From the NCBI RefSeq assembly GCF_001870905.1, contig NZ_LNDC01000132.1, positions 1-58,404 on the forward strand: a DNA stretch of 58,404 nucleotides, given 5' to 3'. A model generated the notes under the pieces. It had not been told where the DNA came from, did no database searches, and saw nothing but the letters and a program-made list of their open reading frames with translations. This document shows, one piece after another, positions 18,301 to 26,400 of the stretch (positions within the stretch are counted from its first letter, which is position 1; each line of letters opens with the position of its first letter). The position numbers and the translations under genes were made by a program. Source of the stretch: Geitlerinema sp. PCC 9228. GTDB lineage: Bacteria; Cyanobacteriota; Cyanobacteriia; Cyanobacteriales; PCC-9228.

Positions 18301-20024
18301 TTATGTCCTTGCTAGCTGCTTTCAAAACCCTGCTTTATTGTTACTCGGGGCAGGAAGATATCTTGGTAGGCACCGATGTAGCCAATCGCCAGCGCGCTGA
18401 AACTGAGGACTTAATTGGATTTTTCGTTAACTTGGTGCCTTTGCGAACCGATATGTCCGGGCAACCCAGCTTTCGGACCTTGCTGCAAAGAATACGCCAA
18501 GTGGCATTGGGGGCTTACGCACACCAGGAATTGCCCTTTGAAAAACTGGTGGAGGAATTGCAGCCGGAACGCCAAGCCGGGGAAACGCCCCTAGTGCGAT
18601 CGCTGTTTGTCCTACAAAACACGCCAATGCCAGAGTTTCAAACCTCACAATCTTCGGGCAACGCCGGGCAAGGTTTAACCATGAGTTCGGTGGAAGTCAA
18701 CGACCAAACCTCTAAATTCGACCTCAGTCTTTTTGTGGGGAAAAAACAAGGGAACTTGGTGGGCAATTGGCGATATCGCACCGATTTATTTTCCCAAAAT
18801 CGAATAGAGCAATTGTCCCAAAATTTTGTGGCTTTGCTAGAGAAAATTGTTACCCATCCCGACACACGATTGCATCAGTTCGCTAGGTCAATTCAACCCA
18901 ATCAAATGTCTGCTTCTTCTTTTCCATCCAAAAAATCAAAAACCAAACAGAAAAAACCACGTTTGTCCCGAGGCAAATTCCAAAAAATCCAACCCCAAGC
19001 GATCGCGTCTCGCGGCGAAGATTTGGTCCAAGCCAGTTACCTTCCCCACTTGCAGGAAAGGGCTTTTCCCTTGGTTTTGCAACCCAATTTTGCCGAAGTC
19101 GATTTAGCAGAATGGGCGCAGCAAAATCGCTCTTATTTAGAACAAGAACTGTTCCAACACGGTGCCATTCTCTTTCGTAACTTTCATACTCAATCCGTAG
19201 AAAAATTTGAAAAGGTAGCCAGTGCCATTTGCCCCCATTTATTTGGCGATTATGGCGATTTGCCCAGACAGGATATTAGCGATCGCGTTTACGGTTCTAC
19301 CCCCTATCCCGCCGATCGTTCGATTCTGTTTCACAACGAAAGTTCGCACATGCATTGCTGGCCGCGCAAAATCTTTTTCTGCTGCTTGCAACCCGCTTCC
19401 CAAGGAGGCGCTACGCCCATTGTTGATTGCCGCCGAATTTATCAAAAAATAGACCCGCAAATCCGGGAAAAATTCGAACAAAAAGGCTTAATGTACGCGC
19501 GCAATTACCGTCAGGATATGGATGTTAGCTGGCAAGAATTTTTCCACACCGACGACCCTTCCCAAGTAGAAGAATATTGTCACCGCGCTGGCATTGAATT
19601 TAAGTGGAAAGAAGACAATTGTTTGTTTACGCAGCAACAAGGACCGGGGGTCATCCAACATCCAGAAACTGGCGAGAAAAGTTTCTTCAATCAAGTGCAG
19701 TTGCACCATATTGCCTGTTTGGAATCGGAAACGCGGGATTCTTTACTTTCCCTGTTCGATCTTCCCAATTTGCCGCGCCATGTTTTTTACGGCGATGGAA
19801 CGGCAATAGCCGACGAAGATGTGGCTGCCATTCGGGATTTGTACGAACAAGAAGCCTGCCGTTTCCAGTGGCAAGCTGGCGATATTTTAATGCTAGATAA
19901 TATGCTAGCTGCCCACGGACGCGATCCCTATGCTGGAGAACGCAAAATTGTCGTTGCTATGGGCGATATGACCTACAAGCAAGATGTTTGCCCGGCTGCT
20001 GCCAATGGCGTTGTTCAAAAATAA
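15312..20024 (+). CDS. NRPS loading protein: FAAL-ACP-C-TauD (beta-hydroxylase)
   Basis: A 1570-residue multidomain enzyme that starts the lipopeptide. FAAL (about 35-610) activates a fatty acid as acyl-AMP (QYTSGSTGTPKG near 203, LRTGDLGF near 467, KTSSGKIQRR near 580). The ACP (about 620-700) has its phosphopantetheine Ser in LELGLDSVSS near 652. The condensation domain (about 750-1180) has an intact HHIVADG near 879. After a basic linker (KKSKTKQKKPRLSRGK) a TauD/clavaminate-synthase-like 2OG-Fe(II) oxygenase fills about 1230-1560, with the iron ligands HNE near 1342 and AAHGRDP near 1533 and the oxoglutarate Arg in ERKIVV. Such domains beta-hydroxylate carrier-bound aspartate in siderophore NRPSs. 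The start could instead be the Met at 15387, since homology begins shortly after it. Confidence 0.93.
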   Translation: MNGKYSNNPCHFSLSTPRPTGNLRAMPARSLTTWVDLMQYRAQKHPHRLAYIFLEDGETETERWTYAELNQRAQAIAAHLQKVAPMGARALLLHPQGIEYIAAFLGCLYAGIIAVGAYPPRRNQHLSRLKAIANNSNASLALTVATQQADLQARCAQEPEFPSLHWLATDTIATTQASQWQAPLTLSEAEPPIRKDTPAFLQYTSGSTGTPKGVMVTHENLLDNERIIQQAFQSSESTRVVSWLPLFHDMGLVGSALQSLYIGGQCILFSPVAFLQKPVRWLQAIHRYRATASGAPNFAYDLCVRQISPQQTRALDLSCWELAFNGAEPIRAQTLQKFAETFAKCHFRKSAFYCCYGMAETTLLVSGAEKESLPVVRQVDQRSLQANCVRPPESSESAKEVVSSGKPRLDGQVAIVDPVSHTQCAADGVGEIWVAGSSVAQGYWQRPTETEETFRAFLADTGEGPFLRTGDLGFIQDGELFVVGRLKDTIVIRGLNYYPQDIELTVEPSHPALRDGCGAAVCVDIEGESQLVIVQEVERRFLRNLPVTEIVRAICRAVAAEHELQVYAIALLKTASLPKTSSGKIQRRAAREGFLAQSLSEVARWYRSQGFGDANSEDTQADLYIRRHISEVLGVPLSELQNGQQGLLELGLDSVSSVELRNSLQTSFQVTLPATLTLEYPTIDDLIAYLKQQIEKDSPSQRSASSEVETPANTSMTQLPEAIANLSSSEKRSLLKRLLQKQIDENRTFPLSFPQQRLWFLHQLEPDNHAYNIPVAARLHGNLDAVALEKALQEILRRHEVLRTRFDTNERGEPVQIIEPEASLSLPVIDLRQQQAPESLIEEYTTKEAQQPFDLQQAPLVRAKLLRVSDTEHVVLLTLHHIVADGWSMGILVREMAALYESFSQQTTPSLPELPIQYVDYAVWQRQHLQGEALESLLAYWRQHLGGNPPTLQLPSDRNPQQVSSEQQQGATLPMSVSADLLSQLEKVAASEGVTLFMSLLAAFKTLLYCYSGQEDILVGTDVANRQRAETEDLIGFFVNLVPLRTDMSGQPSFRTLLQRIRQVALGAYAHQELPFEKLVEELQPERQAGETPLVRSLFVLQNTPMPEFQTSQSSGNAGQGLTMSSVEVNDQTSKFDLSLFVGKKQGNLVGNWRYRTDLFSQNRIEQLSQNFVALLEKIVTHPDTRLHQFARSIQPNQMSASSFPSKKSKTKQKKPRLSRGKFQKIQPQAIASRGEDLVQASYLPHLQERAFPLVLQPNFAEVDLAEWAQQNRSYLEQELFQHGAILFRNFHTQSVEKFEKVASAICPHLFGDYGDLPRQDISDRVYGSTPYPADRSILFHNESSHMHCWPRKIFFCCLQPASQGGATPIVDCRRIYQKIDPQIREKFEQKGLMYARNYRQDMDVSWQEFFHTDDPSQVEEYCHRAGIEFKWKEDNCLFTQQQGPGVIQHPETGEKSFFNQVQLHHIACLESETRDSLLSLFDLPNLPRHVFYGDGTAIADEDVAAIRDLYEQEACRFQWQAGDILMLDNMLAAHGRDPYAGERKIVVAMGDMTYKQDVCPAAANGVVQK

Positions 20025-20108
20025 CGAACGGATATTCTTTTTCCCAAGGGGTTTGGGAAATAACGACTTTTGGACAAAATTGATGATTCCTACAAGAGAG
20101 ACGTAACT

Positions 20109-23100
20109 ATGCTAGCCGAAGAAACCATTCAAGGATATGCCCTGTCGCCACAACAAAAACGTCTTTGGGATTGGCAACAGCAACAAAATACAAATTTCCG
20201 GGCCAAATGCCTGGTTTCCATCAGCGGAAATCTCGATCGCGATCGCCTTTATGCCAGTATCCAATCTCTTTGCGATCGCCACGAAATCCTCCGTAGCACA
20301 TTTCAGCGCCATGTCGGGATGCAATATCCCTTACAGGTGGTTTCCGAACACGCCACGTTTGACTGGGAAGTACGGGATTTACAGGAATTGAATCCCGAGC
20401 AGCAACAGGCTCAAATCGAGCAAATTGCCAACGCCCCAGCTAGCCCCAGGGAAAATCCCTTACAGGTATGGTTGTTGCCCACCGCACCAGAGAAATCTTT
20501 CCTTTTGCTCAGCTTACCAGCACTCTGTGCCGATCGCACAACCTTCAATATTTTGCTTGCCGAACTGAGCGATTTGTATGCTACTGGCGGCGAAAATATT
20601 CTGCCAGAATCAGAAATCGTTCAATACAGTCAAGTTTCTCAATGGCAATACGAAGTCCTTTCCGAGTTTAAAGCAGAAACAGGCGAGGAATTCTGGCAGC
20701 CCAGCAATCTGGAACGGTATAGTACACCGGAGATTCCCACTTGTACTGAGCCTGGCGCTGAGCTGAGTCGAAGCGTGCGTCAAAAAAGTCAGGAAAGCTG
20801 CGATCGCTACTCCCTTCACTTAGAACCGGAATTGCTAGAAAAGTTAGAACAGGCAGCCCAAAACTATGACAATTCCCTAGAGGATTGGCTGTTTGCTGCT
20901 TGGCAAACACTTTTGTGGCGCGTCGGCGGTTCCGGAGAGCGCTCCCTGCTTACTGTTTACGGCAGCGACGGCCGACCTTACGAGGACTTAGATAACACAG
21001 CGGGATTGCTAGCCAAATGGCTACCGGTTCCCATTACCCTCGATGGTAGCTGGCCGTTTTCCCAAGTGCTGGAATATGTTGGAGATGCCCAAGAACAGGT
21101 ACTGGGTTGGCAAGATTATATCGTTGCTGGTGCTACGCCTCTAGCCAGCCCCAATTCTTTGCCAGTTGGTTTTGAGTTTCTAGAACAGCCTTCTTTTTCT
21201 GCTTGCAACCTCACATTTGACATCCAACGCATCGAAACCACCAGCGATCGCTTCCAGCTTTGTCTATCCTGCCATCGCCATGCCGAGGGTCTGGATTTCG
21301 TTTTCCATTACAATGCGACTACCTACGCCGAAGCCACCATTGCCCGTCTGAGCCGTCATTGGCGAACCCTGCTAGAAAGCACGGTAGAAGCGCCAGATCG
21401 AAACATCGACCGACTATCCCTGCTCGACGATCGCGATCGCGAACAACTGCTTGTCGAATTCAACCAAACTCAACGAGACTTTCCCACAAATAAATGCTTG
21501 CACGAGCTTTTTGAAGAGCAAGTAGAACGCTGTCGCGATCGCATAGCCCTGCAATTCGAGCAAGAACAACTTACCTATGCAGAACTGAACCAACGCGCCA
21601 ACCAACTAGCCCACCACCTGCAGCAAGAATTTGGGGTGGGACCGGACACCCTGGTTGCCATTGGTTTGGAACGTTCCGCCCACAGCATTGTGGCCCTACT
21701 GGGCATTCTCAAAGCTGGCGGTGCCTACGTACCCGTGGACCCGGGCATGCCCCAACAACGCCGACAACGAATGCTGGCGGAAGCCAACCCAGTTGCGATC
21801 GTAACCCAGCAATCCTTGCAAAACCTATGGGAAGAACAAGAAAGTCCCATCATTTGTATCGACACCAAATACACCAATAGCACGGAGGAGTCTCTCCCCA
21901 ATCCCACCCACCGCACAACCAGCGATTCCCTTGCCTACGTTATCTTCACTTCGGGGTCCAGCGGTCAACCTAAAGGCGTAGCTGTGGAACACCGGCAAGT
22001 TCTCAATTATGTATATGGCATCAGCGATCGCCTGTCGCTGCCCGATAGGGCGACCTACGCCACGGTTTCCACCCTAGCTGCCGATTTGGGCAATACAGCT
22101 GTTTTCCCTGCCCTGTGTGGCGGTGGCTGCTTGCACGTTTTGTCGGGCGATCGCTTAGCCGATCCGCAAGCTTTTGCCGAGTATTGCACCTCCCACAGGA
22201 TTGACTGCCTGAAAATGACCCCTTCCCACCTGGCGGCGTTGGTTGCCGATGAAGATAGTGCCCAATTTCCCCGCTGCCGCCATCTCATTCTTGGTGGCGA
22301 ATCCCTAGGTTGGGAACTTATCCGAAAGATTCGACATCTAGCCCCCGATTGTCAAATTTGGAATCACTACGGTCCCACAGAAACCACCATTGGTGTTCTC
22401 ACTTATAAAGTAGAAGCAGAACTCACAACACCCACCGTGCCCTTGGGTCGTCCCCTGCCCAACGTGGAAACTTACTTGCTGGATAAATACATGCAGCCAG
22501 TACCTCTGGGGATTCCCGGAGAACTCTACATCGGCGGCGCTAGTGTTGCCCGGGGGTATCTCCACCAACCAGAACTAACCCAACAGCGATTTGCGAATCA
22601 TCCTTTCCGTTCTGAGGGAAGACTGTACAAAACCGGCGATATGGCTCGCTATCTGGAAGGCGGCAACCTAGAATTTTTGGGACGCAACGACCATCAAGTA
22701 AAAATTCGCGGTTTTCGGATCGAACTGGCAGAAGTGGAAGCCGTTGTGTCCCAACATCCCCAGGTGCGGGAAGTTGCCGTTACGACCCATCAAAGCGATG
22801 GTGCCTCTGGCACCGGTTCTTCGGACCATGGCGGCGAGACGGAACTGGCTGCCTACATTGCCCTCAAAGAGCAACAAGCAGATACCGTACGGCAGGTACG
22901 GAAATTTGTCCGGGAGCGATTGCCGGGGTACATGGTTCCCACCACCTTTTCTACCCTGAACGCCCTACCGCGAACGCCCAGCGGCAAAATTGACCGTCAA
23001 TCCCTACCCGAACCAACACCAGAAACGGAAGAAACCAGTTCGATGGCACCGCGTACCCAGGTGGAAACCCAATTGGTAGAGATTTGGCAAGAGATTTTGC

Positions 23101-23336
23101 AAACCGACAATATCGGCATTCAAGCGAACTTTTTCGATTTGGGGGGGCATTCCTTGCTTGCCACTCAAGTAATATCGCGGGTACGAAATGCTTTTGGGGT
23201 GGATGTTCCCCTGCGATCGCTGTTTGAATCGCCAACGATTGCCGATTTAGCGGTTTTGGTGGAACAAGCGCTTGCCGAACAAGTGGACGAAACAGAACTA
23301 TCGCAATGGCTGGCGGAAATTGAAGCGGATTCGTAG
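20109..23336 (+). CDS. NRPS module: C-like interface domain, A (Asp), PCP
   Basis: A 1075-residue module. The N-terminal condensation-like domain (about 1-440) lacks HHxxxDG; the equivalent stretch is LPALCADRTT near 135, so it should not form peptide bonds. It fits the interface domains that recruit aspartate beta-hydroxylases. The A domain (about 460-960) has FTSGSSGQPKG near 613 and RTPSGKIDR. Reading its specificity residues against GrsA gives D-L-T-K-I-G-H-I-G-K, one position from the Asp code DLTKVGHIGK. The PCP Ser is in DLGGHSLLATQ near 1013. The start chosen is the ATG at 20109, with AGAGAG upstream; a TTG at 20070 is in frame. It lies 84 bp after the FAAL-NRPS gene. Confidence 0.93.
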   Translation: MLAEETIQGYALSPQQKRLWDWQQQQNTNFRAKCLVSISGNLDRDRLYASIQSLCDRHEILRSTFQRHVGMQYPLQVVSEHATFDWEVRDLQELNPEQQQAQIEQIANAPASPRENPLQVWLLPTAPEKSFLLLSLPALCADRTTFNILLAELSDLYATGGENILPESEIVQYSQVSQWQYEVLSEFKAETGEEFWQPSNLERYSTPEIPTCTEPGAELSRSVRQKSQESCDRYSLHLEPELLEKLEQAAQNYDNSLEDWLFAAWQTLLWRVGGSGERSLLTVYGSDGRPYEDLDNTAGLLAKWLPVPITLDGSWPFSQVLEYVGDAQEQVLGWQDYIVAGATPLASPNSLPVGFEFLEQPSFSACNLTFDIQRIETTSDRFQLCLSCHRHAEGLDFVFHYNATTYAEATIARLSRHWRTLLESTVEAPDRNIDRLSLLDDRDREQLLVEFNQTQRDFPTNKCLHELFEEQVERCRDRIALQFEQEQLTYAELNQRANQLAHHLQQEFGVGPDTLVAIGLERSAHSIVALLGILKAGGAYVPVDPGMPQQRRQRMLAEANPVAIVTQQSLQNLWEEQESPIICIDTKYTNSTEESLPNPTHRTTSDSLAYVIFTSGSSGQPKGVAVEHRQVLNYVYGISDRLSLPDRATYATVSTLAADLGNTAVFPALCGGGCLHVLSGDRLADPQAFAEYCTSHRIDCLKMTPSHLAALVADEDSAQFPRCRHLILGGESLGWELIRKIRHLAPDCQIWNHYGPTETTIGVLTYKVEAELTTPTVPLGRPLPNVETYLLDKYMQPVPLGIPGELYIGGASVARGYLHQPELTQQRFANHPFRSEGRLYKTGDMARYLEGGNLEFLGRNDHQVKIRGFRIELAEVEAVVSQHPQVREVAVTTHQSDGASGTGSSDHGGETELAAYIALKEQQADTVRQVRKFVRERLPGYMVPTTFSTLNALPRTPSGKIDRQSLPEPTPETEETSSMAPRTQVETQLVEIWQEILQTDNIGIQANFFDLGGHSLLATQVISRVRNAFGVDVPLRSLFESPTIADLAVLVEQALAEQVDETELSQWLAEIEADS
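20740..20775 (-). repeat. CTTCGAC...CTCAGTACAAG-type repeat, in frame in NRPS
   Basis: On the reverse strand this reads as two adjacent half units, GCTTCGACTCAGCTCAGC and CAGGCTCAGTACAAG. It is translated as CTEPGAELSRS within the interface domain of the Asp module. It belongs to a family of 12 copies seen between 20.7 and 32.2 kb. Confidence 0.65.
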
Positions 23337-23338
23337 TG

Positions 23339-23438
23339 ATACCAAATCCTGCTTAGACTGAAGAACCCCCTGTAGTCCCCCTTAGTAAGGGGGACGGTTC
23401 AGGTTACGTTTGTGATTTAGCAATATCAGATTTGGTAT
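23339..23438. mobile_element. MITE-like element between NRPS genes
   Basis: A 100-bp element bounded by the perfect 10-bp inverted repeat ATACCAAATC / GATTTGGTAT (23339-23348 and 23429-23438). It contains the perfect palindrome GTCCCCCTTA-G-TAAGGGGGAC at 23375-23395. A 38-base internal segment (23360-23397) is identical to an in-frame segment of the PKS gene at 31065-31102. It starts 3 bp after the stop of the Asp module and could act as a transcript hairpin. Confidence 0.65.
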
Positions 23439-23497
23439 GAGATTCTCCGAAACGTTCCTATTTTGCCAACCCTCACATCAGCAACCTCGATGATATT

Positions 23498-26400
23498 ATG
23501 AGCGACCTTGCCAAACGAATTGCAGCTTTATCCCCCGAACAGCGGGAAAAACTGCTGCAAAAACTTTCCCAATCCCAATCAAAATCGTCCGATACAACTC
23601 AATCGCCTAGCGTTGAGGGCAGTCAAGATGCACCAGTTTCGCAAACGGGAGAAACGGTATTTCCCCTATCTGCTGCCCAACAGCGCCTGTGGTTTTTGGA
23701 ACAACTGGTGGGAGAAAGTCCTTTCTACAACGTTCCTGGGGCTGTGGAAATTCAAGGACAACTAGACGCAAATATCTTGCAGCGCTGTTTTAGCGAAACG
23801 ATCCGCCGCCACCAGGTATTGCGTACCCGATTTGCCAAGCAAAATGGCGAACCGGTCCAGATTGTCGATCCCCCTTTTCAACTGGAAATGCCAGTGGTGG
23901 ATTTGCAGCAGACGGATTCTGCTTGTAAAGAGGAAAAAGCCCAACAATTGGCGCGAGAAGAAGCGGAAAAGCCTTTCGATCTGACAAAATCGCCTCTTTT
24001 GCGGACCAAGCTACTGCATTTGGAACGCGATCGCTACCTGTTGGTGTTTATCTCCCATCATATTATCTCCGATGCGTGGTCCCGTACGGTGATGCTGCGA
24101 GAGCTGACGACTTTGTACCAAGCCTTTTCCCAGCAGCAGCCTTTCTCCTGCGGAGACGCTTCGCGAACGCCGTTGCCGGAACTTTCCGTGCAATACGTGG
24201 ATTTTGCTGTACGGCAAAACCAGTGGCTGCAAGGGGAAACCATGCAAAAACAACTGGATTACTGGCAGCAAAAATTGCATCCTTTACCACCAGTTTTGGA
24301 GTTGCCCTTCGCCCATCCCCGTCCCCAACAGCAAAGCTATCGCGGGGCACAGCATCAGTTAGTCGTAGAACCGGAATTGATGGCCTCTCTGCGATCGCTT
24401 GCCCGGCAGCACAATGCCACGCCCTACGTGGTGTTGCTAGCAGCATTCCAAACGCTGCTGTACCGCTATACTGGGGAAACAGATATTGCCGTCGGGTCAC
24501 CCATTGCCAACCGCAACCATGCTGCTTACGAGCAGTTAATCGGCTTTTTTGCCAACACGTTGGTGCTGCGTTCCGATTTATCCGGCGATCCGACATTTTC
24601 AGAACTGCTCGACCGGGTACGCGAGACCGCCCTCGATGCTTATTCCAACCAGGATTTGCCCTTCGAGAAACTGGTAGAAGTTCTACAACCGCAGCGAGAT
24701 ACCAGCCATTCTCCCTTATTTCAAGTTCTATTTGCCTTTCACGATATGCCGGTTTTGCCGGAAATTCCAGGATTGAGCTTCAAACTGTGGGATTTGGATA
24801 CGGCCACAGCCAAATTCGACCTCAGCTTGCTTTTGCGTGTGGACGAACAAAACCGGGGCATTATTACTTTAGAATACAATACCGATTTATTCGACTCAGA
24901 AACCATCGAACGCTTGGCCACCCACTGGCAAACGCTCTTAACCGATATTGCCAAGCAACCGTCGCAACCCATTTCGCAACTGTCTTTGCTGCCACCAGCC
25001 GAGCGACAGCAAGTTTTGCAAACCTTCCAAGCCACCGAAGTTGACTATCCAGAAACGCCCGTTCACCAGTTGTTTGTCGAACAGGTTGCCCAAACCCCCA
25101 CGCGCGAAGCGGTATCTTTGGGAGAACAAACCCTCACCTATCAAACCCTCTACCAAAAAGCCAACCAACTAGCCCGCAAACTGCGATCGCTAGGCGTAGG
25201 ACCGGAGACCCAAGTCGGCATTTGTCTGAGCGTTTCTCCAGAAATTTATGCCCAAAGGTCGGAAGCTTGGTTGCCAGTGGCTGTTTTGGGCGTCCTTTTG
25301 GCTGGCGGTGCCTACGTTCCCCTAGATCCCAACCTGCCTCAAGCACGTTTGGCTTATATGAGCGAGAACGCACAGGTCAAAATTGTCCTCACCCACGAGC
25401 ATTTGCAAGCCAGGCTGCCCGATGGTTGTACGACTTTATGTTTGGATACCGACTCGGATGAGATTGCCAAGTATAGCGATGCTCCTTTAGAACCGCTGGC
25501 AACCCCTGGTGTTGACCGAACTGGTGCTGAGCCGCGTCGAAGCAGCCGAAACGTCGATAACCTGGCATACATCATTTATACATCCGGTTCCACCGGACAA
25601 CCCAAGGGCGTGGCTATGACCCACCGTCCCCTCAACAACTTGATTCGCTTCCAGAGGCAAATCTCTCGCCTCCAGCAGCAAGGGGCACGTACCTTGCAGT
25701 TTGCAGCGTTCAGTTTTGACGTATTTTTCCAAGAGCTTTTTGCCACTTGGAGTGCCGGCGGAACGTTGGTTCTGATGCCAGATGAAGCCCGTCGCGACCC
25801 CAATCGCTGGTTGGAGCTAATGGTGCAAGAACGAGTCGAACGGGTCTTTTTGCCATTCGTCGCCCTATCGCAACTGGCTCAAGCCGCCCAACGTCGCGGA
25901 AAAATTCCCCAATCCTTACAAGAGATCGTTACAGCCGGGGAACAACTACAAATTACCCCTGCGATCGCGCGTTTTTTGGAAGCCTTGCCCAATTGCCGAT
26001 TGCAAAATCAATACGGTCCTTCCGAAACCCACGTGGTCGCCACCTACACATTGTCAGGAAAACCCAATTCCTGGCCCAAGCTACCGCCTATCGGTCGTCC
26101 CATTGCCAACGCCAAACTGTACGTTCTCGACGAGAACTTGCAACCGGTTCCCATTGGCGTTCCCGGAGAACTGTGCGTCGGCGGTGTTTCCCTGGCGCGG
26201 GGATATTTCCGCAACCAACAGCAAACGGACGAACGTTTCATTACCAATCCCTTTGTAGCCGAACAGCACAAGCCACGTTTGTACAGAACCGGCGATCGCG
26301 CTCGCTTTCTCAGCGACGGCAACATCGAGTTTTTGGGACGCAACGACCGTCAAGTCAAACTCCGGGGATTTCGCTTGGAACTAGCAGAAGTAGAAGCGGC

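Noticed and set aside
24076-25044. A 322-codon plus-strand open frame
   Set aside because: It is wholly inside the third NRPS gene in another frame and its translation is Arg/Ser-rich with no domain.
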